In this document: in pieces, positions 50,963 through 63,213 of the stretch | Position numbering within the stretch: position 1 is the first letter of the stretch | How the letters are laid out: every line of letters begins with the position of its first letter | Notes under the pieces: generated by a model | What the model saw: only the letters and a program-made list of their open reading frames with translations | Database searches by the model: none | Told to the model about the DNA's origin: nothing | Source: Promicromonospora citrea | GTDB lineage: Bacteria > Actinomycetota > Actinomycetes > Actinomycetales > Cellulomonadaceae | Direction of reading: 5' to 3' | Length of the DNA: 64,000 bases | NCBI RefSeq assembly: GCF_013004695.1 | Contig: NZ_JABEMG010000006.1 | Span: forward strand, 1 to 64,000 | Made by a program: the position numbers and the translations under genes

Positions 50963-51929
50963 CACCGTCCTGGCCGAGCGGCGCGCGCGGGCGGACGAGC
51001 GTCCGCGCGCGCCGCGCCGGGCGCGCCGCCGCCCGGAGTGGGTGGGCTACCTGCCCTACCTGCTGCCGGGGGCGGTCGCGTTCGGCGTGGTGATCGGCTA
51101 CCCGCTGCTGACCAACGTGTACTTCAGCCTGTTCAAGTGGCGCGGCGGCATGGCGCCGCTGCGCTGGTACGGGCTGGGCAACTACGTCGACCTGCTGGGC
51201 GACGACAAGTTCTGGACGTCGTTCGGCAACTCGCTCGCGATGATCGTGGCGATGGTGCTCGTGCCCACCCTGCTCGGGCTCGTCCTGGCCGCCGTGCTGT
51301 TCGACTACCTCGGACGGCGCTTCGGCCCGCGCGTGGCGTCGGTGCTGCGGGCCACGTACTACCTGCCGCAGATCCTGCCCGTGGCGGTGGCGGGCGTGCT
51401 GTGGAACTGGATCCTGAACTCCCAGACCGGCGCCCTCAACGTGATCCTGCGCGGGCTCGGCGTGCAGACGCCGCCGAACTGGCTCGGCGACCCGGACACC
51501 GCGCTGCCCTCGGTGATGCTCGTGCTCATCTGGGTCCAGATGGGCTACCCGGTGGTCATCTTCATGGCGGCGCTGCAGCGCGTCGACCCCGAGCTGTACG
51601 AGGCGGCCGAGCTGGACGGCGCGGGCTGGTGGGACCGGTTCCGGGCGATCACGGTGCCGCAGATCCGCCCCGAGACGTTCGTCGTCACGCTGACCTGCAC
51701 CGTCGCGGCGCTCAAGGTGTTCGGGCCGATCTACGTGCTGACGCGGGGCGGCCCGGAGAGCTCGACGCTCGTGCCCAGCTACTACTCGTACCTCAGCTTC
51801 TTCGACAAGTCCCAGGTCGGCTACGGGTCGGCCATCGCGACCGTGCTGACGCTCGTGATCGTCGTCGTGGCGCTGGTCATCCTCGGCCTGCAGAACCGGG
51901 CCGAGCGGCGTGAGAGGGAGGGGGTCTGA
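50955..51929 (+). CDS. ABC sugar transporter permease (MalF/UgpA type)
   Basis: 324 residues, six helices. The EAA loop YEAAELDGAGWWDRFRAITVPQIRP docks the ATPase. N-terminus is Arg-rich and cytosolic. First inner-membrane component of the importer. Confidence 0.95.
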   Translation: MADTVLAERRARADERPRAPRRARRRPEWVGYLPYLLPGAVAFGVVIGYPLLTNVYFSLFKWRGGMAPLRWYGLGNYVDLLGDDKFWTSFGNSLAMIVAMVLVPTLLGLVLAAVLFDYLGRRFGPRVASVLRATYYLPQILPVAVAGVLWNWILNSQTGALNVILRGLGVQTPPNWLGDPDTALPSVMLVLIWVQMGYPVVIFMAALQRVDPELYEAAELDGAGWWDRFRAITVPQIRPETFVVTLTCTVAALKVFGPIYVLTRGGPESSTLVPSYYSYLSFFDKSQVGYGSAIATVLTLVIVVVALVILGLQNRAERREREGV

Positions 51930-51930
51930 G

Positions 51931-52800
51931 ATGACCGTCGCCGCAGATCTTCGATCCACCGGGATCGACTCCCGGTACCGCCGCGGGGCCGCCCGCTGGC
52001 TCGTGCTGGCCGCCGCCGTGCTGGTGGGCCTCGCCGTCCTGGCGCCGTTCGGCATCATGCTGCTCAACGCGTTCAAGTCGCCGCAGGACTACGCGGCGAA
52101 CGGCCCGCTGTCCCTGCCGTCGGCGCTGTACCTCGACGGCGTGGTGGGCTTCTGGGAGCGCACCGACTTCCCCGTCAAGCTCTGGAACTCGGTCTTCATC
52201 TCGGCCCTCGTCGCGGTCGGCGGGGCGCTGCTGTCCCTGCTCAACGCGTACGCGATCGGCATCGGCCGCATCAAGGGGCGGCTGTGGATCGTCGCGCTGT
52301 TCCTGCTGGCGAACATGCTGCCGCAGGAGGCCTTGATCTACCCGCTGTTCACGATGGCGCAGGCGGTGGGCCTATCGAACTCGCAGTGGTCGGTGATCAT
52401 CATCTTCACCGTCATCCAGTCGGCGTTCGGCACCTACCTGCTGTCCTCCGTGCTCGGCACCTTCCCGCCCGCGCTGCTGGAGGCCGCGGCGCTCGACGGC
52501 GCGAGCCGGTGGCGCATCCTCTGGCAGGTCGTGTTCCCGATCGTGCGGCCGACCCTCTCGGTGCTGATGATCTTCTTCTTCATCTGGACCTGGAACGAGT
52601 TCTTCATCCCGCTGGTCATGCTCACCAGCAACGACACCCAGACCATCCCCATCGCCCTGGCCTCCCTCCAGGGCGACCGCATGATGGACGCGCCGACGAT
52701 CAACGCGGGCTCGCTCGTGTCGCTCGTGCCCGCCGTCCTGTTCTTCCTGATCTTCCAGCGCACCCTGACCCGGGGCGTGACCGCAGGGGCGGTCAAGTGA
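51931..52800 (+). CDS. ABC sugar transporter permease (MalG/UgpE type)
   Basis: 289 residues, six helices; EAA loop LLEAAALDGASRWRILWQVVFPIVRP. ATG at 51931 one base after the upstream stop, with AGGGAGGGGG before it. No ATP-binding subunit is encoded nearby, so the importer probably uses a shared ATPase of MsiK type encoded elsewhere. Confidence 0.95.
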   Translation: MTVAADLRSTGIDSRYRRGAARWLVLAAAVLVGLAVLAPFGIMLLNAFKSPQDYAANGPLSLPSALYLDGVVGFWERTDFPVKLWNSVFISALVAVGGALLSLLNAYAIGIGRIKGRLWIVALFLLANMLPQEALIYPLFTMAQAVGLSNSQWSVIIIFTVIQSAFGTYLLSSVLGTFPPALLEAAALDGASRWRILWQVVFPIVRPTLSVLMIFFFIWTWNEFFIPLVMLTSNDTQTIPIALASLQGDRMMDAPTINAGSLVSLVPAVLFFLIFQRTLTRGVTAGAVK

Positions 52801-52834
52801 CGGCGTCCCACCGAGAGGCAACGAGGTTCCACCC

Positions 52835-55111
52835 ATGAAGTTCACCGACGGCTACTGGCACCTGCGGCCCGGGGTCGAGATGCTGCGGCCCCGCGACGTC
52901 GACGCGGTCGAGGCGGGCGACGGCACCCTGACCGTGTACGCGCCGACGGCGCCGATCACCAAGCGGGGTGACACCCTCAACCGCCCGCTCGTGACCGTCA
53001 CGTTCGACGCCCCGGCCGACGACGTCATCGGCGTGCGCATCGAGCACCACCAGGGCCGCCGCGACCGGGGACCGCACTTCGCCGTCCACCGGCAGCCGGG
53101 TTCGGTCACGGTCACGACGCCGGCGGCGCCGGGCGAGGGCCCGGCCGAGCTCACGTCGGGTGGCCTGACCGCGCGGGTGTCGACCGACGGGCCGTGGCAC
53201 GTCGACTTCGTGGCCGGCGGCCGGGTGCTCACCACCTCCTCCGAGCGGAGCATCGGGGTCGCCTCCACGCCGGAGGGCGACTTCGTGCACGAGCAGCTCG
53301 GGCTCGGCGTCGGCGAGCACGTGTACGGGCTGGGCGAACGGTTCGGGGCGTTCGTCAAGAACGGCCAGAGCGTCGACATCTGGAACGAGGACGGCGGCAC
53401 CGCGAGCGAGCAGGCCTACAAGAACGTCCCGTTCTACCTCACCGACCGGGGCTACGGCGTGTTCGTCGCCCACCCCGAGCGGGTCTCGTTCGAGGTCGGG
53501 TCCGAGGTCGTCAGCCGCACGCAGTTCTCGGTGCCGGGCCAGGCGCTGCAGTACTACGTCATCCACGGGCCCACCCCGGCGGACATCCTGCGGCGGTACA
53601 CCGCCCTGACGGGGCGGCCCGCCGTCGTCCCGGCCTGGTCGTACGGGCTGTGGCTGTCGACGTCGTTCACCACGAGCTACGACGAGGCCACCGTCACGAG
53701 CTTCATCGACGGCATGGCCGAGCGCGGCATCCCGCTGTCGGTGTTCCACTTCGACTGCTTCTGGATGCGGCAGTTCCACTGGTGCGACTTCGTGTGGGAC
53801 CCGGCCACGTTCCCCGACCCCGAGGGCATGCTCGCCCGGCTCCACGAGCGCGGCCTCAAGGTGTGCGTGTGGATCAACCCGTACATCGCCCAGCGCTCGC
53901 ACCTGTTCCGCGAGGGCATGGAGAAGGGCTACCTCGTCACCACGCCCGAGGGCGACGTCTGGCAGTGGGACCGGTGGCAGGCCGGCATGGGCCTGGTCGA
54001 CTTCACCAACCCCGAGGCCACCGCGTGGTACCAGGACAAGCTGCGCGTGCTGCTCGACCAGGGCGTCGACTGCTTCAAGACGGACTTCGGCGAGCGCATC
54101 CCGACCGACGTCGTCTGGCACGACGGCTCCGACCCGCAGCGCATGCACAACGCCTACGCCGACCTGTACAACAAGGCGGTCTTCGAGCTGCTCGAGCAGG
54201 AGCGCGGGCAGGGGGAGGCGGTCGTCTTCGCGCGGTCCGCGACGGCCGGCACCCAGCAGTACCCGGTGCACTGGGGCGGCGACTGCGAGTCGACGTTCGT
54301 GGCCATGGCCGAGTCGCTGCGCGGCGGGCTGTCGCTGTCGCTGTCCGGGTTCGGGTACTGGAGCCACGACATCGGCGGGTTCGAGGGCACGCCCGACCCG
54401 GCCGTCTTCAAGCGGTGGACGGCGTTCGGCCTGCTCTCCTCGCACTCGCGCCTGCACGGCTCGGGCTCCTACCGCGTGCCGTGGGCGTTCGACGACGAGG
54501 CCGTCGACGTGACCCGCACCTTCACCCGGCTGAAGATGCGGCTCATGCCGTACCTGGGCGGGCTCGGCCAGGAGGCGGCGGGCCAGGGCACCCCGGTGAT
54601 GCGGCCCATGGTGCTCCAGTTCCCGGGCGACCGGACGGCGGCAGCGGTCGACACGCAGTACATGCTCGGACCGTCGCTGCTGGTCGCGCCCGTCTTCGAC
54701 GAGACGACCGCCGAGGTCTACGTGCCGGACGGCGAGTGGACCCGCCTCCCGGAGGTCGCGGCGGACGGGCTCGCCCCCACCGTCACCGGCCCGCGCTGGG
54801 TGACCGAGGAGCACGGCTTCGACACCCTGCCCGTCCTCGTCCGGCCGGGGACGGTCCTGCCCGTCGGTGATCGGGACGACCGGCCCGACTACGCATGGGC
54901 CGAGGGCGTGACGTTACGCTGCACCCGTCTGCCCGAAGGGTTCGACGAAGAGATCACGGTCCCCGGTGGCACCGGCGCCCCCGCGACGTTCCGCGTGCGG
55001 TGCGCCTCCGGCGTCGTCCGGGTGACCAGTGATGACGCCCCAGGTGAATGGGGCGTCGAGAGCGAAGGCAAGACCGTTCGGGCCACCGGCCCGGGAGAGG
55101 TGGCACTGTGA
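52835..55111 (+). CDS. yicI: GH31 alpha-xylosidase (YicI type)
   Basis: 758 residues, close to E. coli YicI (772) in length and order. N-terminal beta-sandwich, (beta/alpha)8 barrel with nucleophile Asp417 in [11 protein letters not shown] and acid/base Asp483 in HWGGDCEST, then [14 protein letters not shown] and [18 protein letters not shown], which are YicI hallmarks. Removes alpha-1,6-xylosyl residues from xyloglucan fragments such as isoprimeverose. No signal peptide, so it acts on imported oligosaccharides. Stop overlaps the GH1 start by 4 bp. Confidence 0.93.
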   Translation: MKFTDGYWHLRPGVEMLRPRDVDAVEAGDGTLTVYAPTAPITKRGDTLNRPLVTVTFDAPADDVIGVRIEHHQGRRDRGPHFAVHRQPGSVTVTTPAAPGEGPAELTSGGLTARVSTDGPWHVDFVAGGRVLTTSSERSIGVASTPEGDFVHEQLGLGVGEHVYGLGERFGAFVKNGQSVDIWNEDGGTASEQAYKNVPFYLTDRGYGVFVAHPERVSFEVGSEVVSRTQFSVPGQALQYYVIHGPTPADILRRYTALTGRPAVVPAWSYGLWLSTSFTTSYDEATVTSFIDGMAERGIPLSVFHFDCFWMRQFHWCDFVWDPATFPDPEGMLARLHERGLKVCVWINPYIAQRSHLFREGMEKGYLVTTPEGDVWQWDRWQAGMGLVDFTNPEATAWYQDKLRVLLDQGVDCFKTDFGERIPTDVVWHDGSDPQRMHNAYADLYNKAVFELLEQERGQGEAVVFARSATAGTQQYPVHWGGDCESTFVAMAESLRGGLSLSLSGFGYWSHDIGGFEGTPDPAVFKRWTAFGLLSSHSRLHGSGSYRVPWAFDDEAVDVTRTFTRLKMRLMPYLGGLGQEAAGQGTPVMRPMVLQFPGDRTAAAVDTQYMLGPSLLVAPVFDETTAEVYVPDGEWTRLPEVAADGLAPTVTGPRWVTEEHGFDTLPVLVRPGTVLPVGDRDDRPDYAWAEGVTLRCTRLPEGFDEEITVPGGTGAPATFRVRCASGVVRVTSDDAPGEWGVESEGKTVRATGPGEVAL

Positions 55112-56544
55112 GTGCACGGAGTTTCCCCAGCGACTTCCTCTGGGGATCCGCGACCGCGTCGTACCAGATCGAGGGCGGTGCGACGGAGGGCGGGCGCGGC
55201 CCGTCCATCTGGGACACGTTCTCGCACACGCCCGGCAAGACGCTGAACGGCGACACGGGCGACGTCGCGGACGACCACTTCCACCGGTGGCAGGAGGACG
55301 TCGAGCACATCAAGAACCTGGGGCTGGGCGCCTACCGGTTCTCCATCGCGTGGCCGCGCGTGCAGCCGGGCGGGTCGGGCGAGTTCAACGCCGAGGGCAT
55401 CCGGTTCTACTCGGACCTCGTCGACGCGCTCATCGCGGCCGGCGTGAAGCCCGTCGTCACGCTCTACCACTGGGACCTCCCGCAGGAGCTCGAGGACGCA
55501 GGCGGCTGGACCAACCGCGAGACGGCCTACGCGTTCGCGCGGTACGCGCGGCGGATGGCCGAGGAGCTCGGCGACCGCATCGACGTGTGGACCACCCTCA
55601 ACGAGCCCTGGTGCTCGGCGTACCTGGGCTACGGGTCGGGCGTGCACGCGCCGGGCCGCACCGAGCCCCTCGCCGCTCTGCAGGCGGTGCACCACCTCAA
55701 CCTCGCGCACGGCCTCGCCGTGCAGCAGATCCGCGAGGTGCTGGGCGACGCCGCGAAGACGTCGATCACGCTCAACCTGCACGTGTTCCGGCCGGACGAC
55801 CCGTCGTCCGAGGCGGACCTCGGCGCCGTCCGCAAGGTCGACGCGCTCGCCAACCGCGCCTTCCTCGGCCCGGTGCTCGACGGCGCCTACCCCGAGGACC
55901 TGCTGCGGGACACCGCGTCGGTCACGGACTGGTCGTTCGTGCAGGACGGCGACCTCGAGATCACCCGCCAGCCGCTCGACGTGCTCGGCGTGAACTACTA
56001 CTCGACCGCGCGCGTGCGGCACTGGACGGGCGAGGGCGAGCGGCAGCAGGCCGACGGCCACAAGGACTCCGCCGGCACCCCCTGGGTCGCGGCGGACGAC
56101 GTCGAGTTCCTGCCCCAGCCCGGCCCGTACACCGCCATGGGTTGGAACATCGAGCCCGAGGGCCTCACGGACCTGCTGGTCTCGCTGCACGAGACCTACC
56201 CGGACCAGCCGCTCATGGTCACCGAGAACGGCGCGGCCTTCGCCGACACCGTGGTGGTCGAGGACGGCGTGGCGCGCGTGCACGACGTCGAGCGCGTCAC
56301 CTACCTGCACGACCACGTCGAGGCGCTCGGCGTGGCCCGCGACCGCGGCGTCGACGTGCGCGGCTACTTCGCGTGGTCGCTGCTCGACAACTTCGAGTGG
56401 GCCTACGGCTACGACCGCCGGTTCGGCATCATCCGGGTCGACTACGACACGCTCGAGCGCACCTGGAAGGACTCGGCGCACTGGTACCGCCGGCTCGCCA
56501 CGACGAACACCCTGCCGTCGGTGGACGACGTGACGCCCGCCTGA
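55108..56544 (+). CDS. GH1 beta-glucosidase
   Basis: 478 residues, complete GH1 barrel. N-terminal [15 protein letters not shown], acid/base Glu166 in TLNEPW, nucleophile Glu373 in VTENGAAF, substrate-site [13 protein letters not shown]. Cytosolic. Paired with the alpha-xylosidase it would strip glucose from xyloglucan or cello-oligosaccharide cores after xylose removal. GTG start within the 4-bp overlap, preceded by GGGAGAGG. Confidence 0.96.
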   Translation: MSARSFPSDFLWGSATASYQIEGGATEGGRGPSIWDTFSHTPGKTLNGDTGDVADDHFHRWQEDVEHIKNLGLGAYRFSIAWPRVQPGGSGEFNAEGIRFYSDLVDALIAAGVKPVVTLYHWDLPQELEDAGGWTNRETAYAFARYARRMAEELGDRIDVWTTLNEPWCSAYLGYGSGVHAPGRTEPLAALQAVHHLNLAHGLAVQQIREVLGDAAKTSITLNLHVFRPDDPSSEADLGAVRKVDALANRAFLGPVLDGAYPEDLLRDTASVTDWSFVQDGDLEITRQPLDVLGVNYYSTARVRHWTGEGERQQADGHKDSAGTPWVAADDVEFLPQPGPYTAMGWNIEPEGLTDLLVSLHETYPDQPLMVTENGAAFADTVVVEDGVARVHDVERVTYLHDHVEALGVARDRGVDVRGYFAWSLLDNFEWAYGYDRRFGIIRVDYDTLERTWKDSAHWYRRLATTNTLPSVDDVTPA

Positions 56545-56558
56545 CCCGCACCGGGCCC

Positions 56559-56596
56559 GGACGGCCGCCGCGCACACCCGTGCGCGGCGGCCGTCC
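56559..56596 (+). terminator. Terminator hairpin of the sugar operon
   Basis: Perfect 16-bp arms beginning GGACGGCCGCCGCGCA with a 6-nt loop, 14 bp after the GH1 stop. Closes the ABC-GH31-GH1 unit. Confidence 0.8.
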
Positions 56597-56636
56597 GTCG
56601 TCACCCGCGCCGTCACCCACCGCGCGCGCCGGGCGT

Positions 56637-56642
56637 TAGGTT
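56637..56642 (+). promoter_or_regulatory. Candidate leaderless -10 box of serine hydrolase gene
   Basis: TAGGTT, 6 nt, then ATG 56649; no Shine-Dalgarno present. Confidence 0.45.
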
Positions 56643-56648
56643 GTGCCC

Positions 56649-58049
56649 ATGGACGGGGTCGTGGGCGGGTTCGAGGTGCTGGAGGGTCTGCTGGGGGACC
56701 TGCGGACGGCGTCGCGGGCACCCGCGCTGTCCGCCGCCGTCGGGCGCGGAGGAGCCGTGGCGTGGGCCGGGACCGCGGCGGACCCGGCGCTCGCGGACGC
56801 GCCCACGCCGGAGCACGCCTTCCGCATCGGCTCGATCACCAAGCCGATGGTGGCCGTCGCGGTGCTGCGGCTCGTCGAGGAGGGCAAGGCCGCGCTGCAC
56901 GACCCGGTCGGCGCCCACCTGCCCGACGCCCCCGCGGCCGACGCCACGGTCGCGGAGCTGCTGAGCCACACGAGCGGGCTGCCCGCCGAACCCGCCGGGC
57001 CCTGGTGGGAGCGGGCCGGCGGCTCGACGTGGGAGCAGATCGTGTCCTCCCGCCTGCCCCGGCTCGCGGCCTCCGGCACCCGCTACCACTACTCGAACGT
57101 GGGCTACGCCGTGCTCGGTCGGCTCGTGGAGGTGGCGCGCGGCCGTGCCTGGCACGAGGTGCTGCGGGACGAGGTGTGGGCGCCGCTCGGCATGGCCTCG
57201 ACCGGGCGCGTGCCCGTCGGTCCGCACGTGGCCGGCTACGCGGTGCACCCGCACGAGGACCTCGTGCACGCCGAGCCGGTGCCGGACTACCTCGCCCTGG
57301 GGCCCGCCGGCGAGGTGTGGTCCACGCCGTCGGACCTCGTGCGGTTCGGGACCTGGCTGGCCTGCCACGACACCCTGGGCGTCGCGGGGGAGGCCGTGCT
57401 GCCCCGTACGGCCCGGCAGCTCATGACCGCGCCCCGCGTGGTCGTGGACGAGCCCGGGGCCGCCTGGACGGGCACCTACGGTCTGGGGGTCCGCGTGCGC
57501 AACGACGTGCTGGGCCACGGCGCGCCGGTGCGCACGGCGGGTCACTCCGGGTCGGTGCCCGGCTTCACGTCCGACCTGCGGGTGGACCTCGCCACGGGGG
57601 ACGCCGTCGCCGTGCTCGGGTCCAGCACGGGTGGCTTCGGTGACGGGACGGGGCTGCTGGCGGCGTGGCGGCGGTCGGCCGGCGCGGACTCGTCAGCGGG
57701 CGCTCCCGCGCGCGGGACGGGCTCCGGGCTCGCGGCCCGGCTCGTGGGGGACTGGTACTGGGGTCCTGTGGCCTACACGCTCGCCTGCGCACGGGGCGCC
57801 GCGGGCGAGCGGCTCGTCCTGGCGGGTGCGAACGGCGGCCGCGCGACGGAGTTCGTCCCGGCTGACGAGCCGGGCACCTGGGTGGGCGTGACAGCGGGCT
57901 ACTGGCACGGTGAGACGCTCCGGCCCGTGGAGCGCGACGGGCGCGTCGTGGCCCTGGACGTCGGCACGTTCTGCTTCACGCGCACGCCGTACGCGCCGGA
58001 GGCGGAGATCCCCGGGGGGCACGACGCCACCGGGTGGCACGTTCTGTGA
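56649..58049 (+). CDS. Serine hydrolase of the beta-lactamase/class C family
   Basis: 466 residues. Catalytic SxxK at Ser62-Ile-Thr-Lys65 (RIGSITKPM), second motif Tyr148-Ser-Asn150 (YHYSNVGYAVLG), third motif GHSG in place of KTG. No signal peptide is evident, so probably a cytosolic esterase/peptidase-type member and not a secreted beta-lactamase. The C-terminal about 110 residues form a separate beta-rich domain. Stands alone after the terminator of the sugar operon. Confidence 0.87.
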   Translation: MDGVVGGFEVLEGLLGDLRTASRAPALSAAVGRGGAVAWAGTAADPALADAPTPEHAFRIGSITKPMVAVAVLRLVEEGKAALHDPVGAHLPDAPAADATVAELLSHTSGLPAEPAGPWWERAGGSTWEQIVSSRLPRLAASGTRYHYSNVGYAVLGRLVEVARGRAWHEVLRDEVWAPLGMASTGRVPVGPHVAGYAVHPHEDLVHAEPVPDYLALGPAGEVWSTPSDLVRFGTWLACHDTLGVAGEAVLPRTARQLMTAPRVVVDEPGAAWTGTYGLGVRVRNDVLGHGAPVRTAGHSGSVPGFTSDLRVDLATGDAVAVLGSSTGGFGDGTGLLAAWRRSAGADSSAGAPARGTGSGLAARLVGDWYWGPVAYTLACARGAAGERLVLAGANGGRATEFVPADEPGTWVGVTAGYWHGETLRPVERDGRVVALDVGTFCFTRTPYAPEAEIPGGHDATGWHVL

Positions 58050-58306
58050 CAAACCGCACGGTGTCGGATCGGCCGGCGCGACACGCCGACGGGCCGCGAC
58101 ACGCCGCGATCTGAATCTCTTCGCGGGGCCCTCCGACGGCCGCTCAGGTGCGGCTTCCCTGCCCTCCCGGCGGGGTGGCGGGAAGGGCTCCGGGAAGCGC
58201 GCGAGGCCGCCTCCCGTGCGGTGTCAGAGGGTCGTGGCAGCATGGTCCCAGGAGGCTCACGAGGCCCTCCCGGCCGCCCCGGCACGCTGTGGTGATCGGG
58301 GTCCGA

Positions 58307-58322
58307 CCACAACATGTCGTAA
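58307..58322. promoter_or_regulatory. NrdR box 1
   Basis: CCACAACATGTCGTAA fits the NrdR-box pattern (ACACWATATMTWGTGT) at most core positions. It begins 31 bp before box 2, three helical turns, the spacing expected for cooperative NrdR binding. Confidence 0.7.
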
Positions 58323-58337
58323 GCGAGCGAGCGTCAG

Positions 58338-58353
58338 ACACAAGGTGTAGTGT
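58338..58353. promoter_or_regulatory. NrdR box 2
   Basis: ACACAAGGTGTAGTGT keeps the outer ACAC/GTGT of the NrdR box perfectly. It lies over the presumed -10, so bound NrdR would block the polymerase when dATP is abundant. Confidence 0.8.
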
Positions 58354-58437
58354 TTGGTCCAGCGGGAGACGCAGACCCGCGAACAAAGCACACCGGCGTA
58401 AGTTCACGGGTGTTCTTCGAGGTCAGAGGAGGCGGAC

Positions 58438-58680
58438 ATGAGCGTCACGGTCTACAGCAAGCCGGCCTGCGTGCAGTGCGACGCGACGTACCGGGCACTG
58501 GATCGCAAGGGTGTCGAGTACACGGTCGTCGACATCACGCAGGACGCCGAGGCGCTCGAGATGGTGCGCGGCCTCGGCTACCTCCAGGCTCCTGTCGTCG
58601 TGGCCGGTGACACCCACTGGTCGGGCTTTCGCCCCGACAAGATCAGCGCGGTCGCCGCGCTCCAGGCCGCCTCGGCCTGA
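58438..58680 (+). CDS. nrdH: NrdH glutaredoxin-like redoxin
   Basis: 80 residues, thioredoxin fold. Redox motif Cys11-Val-Gln-Cys14 and the NrdH-specific WSGFRPDKI near the end. Reduces the class Ib ribonucleotide reductase, itself reduced by thioredoxin reductase. ATG with GAGGAGG upstream; first gene of the NrdR-controlled operon. Confidence 0.97.
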   Translation: MSVTVYSKPACVQCDATYRALDRKGVEYTVVDITQDAEALEMVRGLGYLQAPVVVAGDTHWSGFRPDKISAVAALQAASA

Positions 58681-58715
58681 CCTGCACCACCGCGACGTCG
58701 GCAAGGGGGCGTGAC

Positions 58716-59150
58716 GTGGGTTCTCTCGTCTACTTCTCCAGCGTGTCCGAGAACACGCACCGGTTCGTCCAGAAGCTCGCGCTCGACGAGCTCGGCATCC
58801 CGGTGCACCGGATACCCCTCCGCCCGGCCGACGGTTTCCTGCGCGTCGACGAGCCCTACGTCCTCATGGCCCCCACCTACGGTGGCGGCAACGAGGGCGG
58901 GGCCGTCCCGCGTCAGGTGAGGAAGTTCCTCAACGACGAACACAACCGGTCGCTCATCCGCGGCGTCATCGCCGCGGGGAACACCAACTTCGGGGCCGCG
59001 TACTGCATCACCGGAGACATCATCGCCGCGAAGTGTGATGTCCCGTACCTGTACGCCTTCGAGCTTCTGGGAACGGCGCAGGACGTCACGCGCGTCCGCA
59101 ACGGATTGGGACGATTTTGGCAGCAACAACCACTGAGCCTCTCAGCCTGA
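58716..59150 (+). CDS. nrdI: NrdI flavodoxin-like protein
   Basis: 144 residues. Starts [19 protein letters not shown] (FMN phosphate loop) and contains [20 protein letters not shown] and [17 protein letters not shown]. Supplies oxidant for assembling the dimanganese-tyrosyl radical cofactor of NrdF. GTG start after AAGGGGG. Its last 34 bp overlap nrdE. Confidence 0.97.
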   Translation: MGSLVYFSSVSENTHRFVQKLALDELGIPVHRIPLRPADGFLRVDEPYVLMAPTYGGGNEGGAVPRQVRKFLNDEHNRSLIRGVIAAGNTNFGAAYCITGDIIAAKCDVPYLYAFELLGTAQDVTRVRNGLGRFWQQQPLSLSA

Positions 59151-61297
59151 CCGGCGAGGGCGTGAGCGAGATCCCGCTCGAGTCACTCCAGCTCGACTAC
59201 CACGCGCTCAACGCCATGCTGAACCTCTACGGCCCGGACGGGAAGATCCAGTTCGAGAAGGACCGTGAGGCCGCGCGCCAGTACTTCCTGCAGCACGTCA
59301 ACCCGAACACGGTCGAGTTCGACTCGCTCGAGGAGAAGCTGGACCACCTCGTCGAGGCCGAGTACTACGACCCGACGGTGCTGGCCAAGTACTCGCGGTC
59401 GTTCGTCAAGGAGCTGTTCCAGCTCGCGTACTCGAAGAACTTCCGCTTCGAGACCTTCCTCGGCGCCTTCAAGTACTACACCTCGTACACGCTCAAGACG
59501 TTCGACGGCAAGAAGTACCTGGAGCGCTTCGAGGACCGCGTGAGCATGGTCGCGCTCGGCCTGGCCGACGGCGACGAGCAGATGGCGCGCGACATCGTCG
59601 AGGAGGTCGTCTCCGGGCGGTTCCAGCCGGCGACCCCCACGTTCCTCAACGTCGGCAAGGCGCAGCGCGGCGAGCCCGTGTCCTGCTTCCTGCTGCGCAT
59701 CGAGGACAACATGGAGTCGATCGCGCGCGGCATCAACTCCGCGCTGCAGCTCTCCAAGCGCGGTGGCGGCGTCGCGCTGCTCCTGAGCAACATCCGCGAG
59801 CACGGCGCGCCGATCAAGCACATCGAGAACCAGTCGTCCGGTGTCATCCCCGTGATGAAGCTGCTCGAGGACTCCTTCTCCTACGCGAACCAGCTCGGTG
59901 CGCGACAGGGCGCCGGCGCGGTCTACCTGCACGCCCACCACCCCGACATCCTGCGGTTCCTCGACACGAAGCGTGAGAACGCCGACGAGAAGATCCGCAT
60001 CAAGACGCTCTCGCTCGGCGTCGTCATCCCGGACATCACGTTCGAGCTGGCCAAGAAGAACGCCGAGATGCACCTGTTCAGCCCCTACGACGTCGAGCGT
60101 GTCTACGGCAAGCCGTTCGCGGACATCTCGGTGACGGAGAAGTACGACGAGCTCGTCGCCGACGACCGCATCCGCAAGACGACGATCAACGCCCGCGACT
60201 TCTTCCAGACGCTCGCGGAGCTGCAGTTCGAGTCCGGGTACCCGTACATCATGTTCGAGGACACGGTGAACAAGGCGAACCCGATCAAGGGCCGCATCAC
60301 CCACTCGAACCTGTGCTCCGAGATCCTGCAGGTTTCGACGCCGTCGACGTTCAACGAGGACCTCTCCTACGAGACGGTCGGCCGGGACATCTCCTGCAAC
60401 CTCGGCTCGCTGAACATCGCCAAGGCGATGGACTCGCCGGACTTCGGCCGCACGATCGACACCGCGATCCGCGCCCTGACCGCGGTGAGCGACCAGACGT
60501 CGATCGAGTCGGTCCCGTCGATCAAGCGGGCCAACGACCAGGGCCACGCCATCGGCCTCGGCCAGATGAACCTGCACGGCTACCTGGCTCGCGAGCACAT
60601 CTACTACGGCTCCGACGAGGGCATCGACTTCACGAACATCTACTTCTACACCGTGGCCTACCACGCGATCGCGGCGTCGAACCGCCTGGCGATCGAGCGG
60701 AAGCAGAAGTTCGGCGGCTTCGAGGAGTCGAAGTACGCCACGGGCGAGTACTTCGACAAGTACACCGAGCAGGAGTGGACGCCGGCGACCGAGCGGGTCG
60801 CCCGCCTCTTCGCCGACGCCGGCGTGGCGATCCCGACGCAGGACGACTGGCGGGAGCTCAAGGCCTCGGTCATGGAGCACGGCCTGTACAACCAGAACCT
60901 GCAGGCGGTGCCGCCGACCGGGTCGATCAGCTACATCAACAACTCGACGTCGTCGATCCACCCGGTGCCCGCCAAGATCGAGATCCGCAAGGAGGGCAAG
61001 CTCGGTCGCGTGTACTACCCGGCGCCGTACATGACGAACGACAACCTGGAGTACTACCAGGACGCGTACGAGATCGGGTACGAGAAGATCATCGACACGT
61101 ACGCCGCGGCCACGCAGCACGTGGACCAGGGCCTGTCGCTCACGCTCTTCTTCAAGGACACCGTCACCACGCGCGACGTGAACAAGGCGCAGATCTACGC
61201 GTGGCGCAAGGGGATCAAGACCCTCTACTACATCCGTCTGCGTCAGCTTGCTCTCGAGGGAACGTCCGTCGAGGACTGCGTCTCTTGCATGCTGTGA
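59117..61297 (+). CDS. nrdE: Class Ib ribonucleotide reductase, catalytic subunit NrdE
   Basis: 726 residues. Class Ib signatures: [25 protein letters not shown] (substrate-site Cys), NLCSEILQ with radical-site Cys, [16 protein letters not shown], paired tyrosines in LYYIRLRQ and the C-terminal redox pair CVSC in VEDCVSCML. No N-terminal ATP cone and no intein. Reduces NDPs to dNDPs with NrdF. TTG start at 59117, inside nrdI, chosen because it gives [13 protein letters not shown] just before conserved sequence; a slightly later start is possible. The 3' end is intact although a homing endonuclease gene follows. Confidence 0.97.
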   Translation: MAATTTEPLSLTGEGVSEIPLESLQLDYHALNAMLNLYGPDGKIQFEKDREAARQYFLQHVNPNTVEFDSLEEKLDHLVEAEYYDPTVLAKYSRSFVKELFQLAYSKNFRFETFLGAFKYYTSYTLKTFDGKKYLERFEDRVSMVALGLADGDEQMARDIVEEVVSGRFQPATPTFLNVGKAQRGEPVSCFLLRIEDNMESIARGINSALQLSKRGGGVALLLSNIREHGAPIKHIENQSSGVIPVMKLLEDSFSYANQLGARQGAGAVYLHAHHPDILRFLDTKRENADEKIRIKTLSLGVVIPDITFELAKKNAEMHLFSPYDVERVYGKPFADISVTEKYDELVADDRIRKTTINARDFFQTLAELQFESGYPYIMFEDTVNKANPIKGRITHSNLCSEILQVSTPSTFNEDLSYETVGRDISCNLGSLNIAKAMDSPDFGRTIDTAIRALTAVSDQTSIESVPSIKRANDQGHAIGLGQMNLHGYLAREHIYYGSDEGIDFTNIYFYTVAYHAIAASNRLAIERKQKFGGFEESKYATGEYFDKYTEQEWTPATERVARLFADAGVAIPTQDDWRELKASVMEHGLYNQNLQAVPPTGSISYINNSTSSIHPVPAKIEIRKEGKLGRVYYPAPYMTNDNLEYYQDAYEIGYEKIIDTYAAATQHVDQGLSLTLFFKDTVTTRDVNKAQIYAWRKGIKTLYYIRLRQLALEGTSVEDCVSCML

Positions 61298-61304
61298 GCT
61301 TGAG

Positions 61305-63082
<1,778 letters not shown>

Positions 63083-63104
63083 CCACCCCGGCTTCCCCAC
63101 CCCA

Positions 63105-63213
63105 CCCCGCCGAGGTAGTCACGCAGCGAGGTAGTCACCCTGTCGAGGTGACTACCTCGCTGTTCGTCTACTTCGCCCGGTGACTACTTCGCCAGGTGAC
63201 TACCTCGGCGGGG
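63105..63213. repeat. Nested palindromic repeat (GAGGTAGTCAC family), copy B
   Basis: Outer arms 63105-63122 and 63196-63213 are perfect 18-bp inverted repeats; inner arms 63126-63139 and 63147-63160 are perfect 14-bp inverted repeats (GCGAGGTAGTCACC) around a 7-nt loop. Between inner and outer right arms are degenerate extra half-units (GGTGACTACTTCGCC at 63179-63193 and similar). Same unit and order as copy A after secA. Its right arm contains the tetR stop codon. Confidence 0.88.

Larger units (their letters stand above)
58050..58437 (+). promoter_or_regulatory. nrd operon upstream region
   Basis: 388 bp without a gene. Near the serine hydrolase end an imperfect hairpin (GCCCTCCCG 58161-58169 with CGGGAAGGGC 58179-58188) may terminate transcription. 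The nrdH-proximal half carries two NrdR boxes and a TAGTGT -10-like hexamer at 58348-58353 that overlaps the second box. Confidence 0.6.

Noticed and set aside
56649-58049. Secreted beta-lactamase (resistance gene)
   Set aside because: SxxK and YSN motifs are present, but there is no signal peptide and the third motif is HSG, as in general serine hydrolases of this fold.
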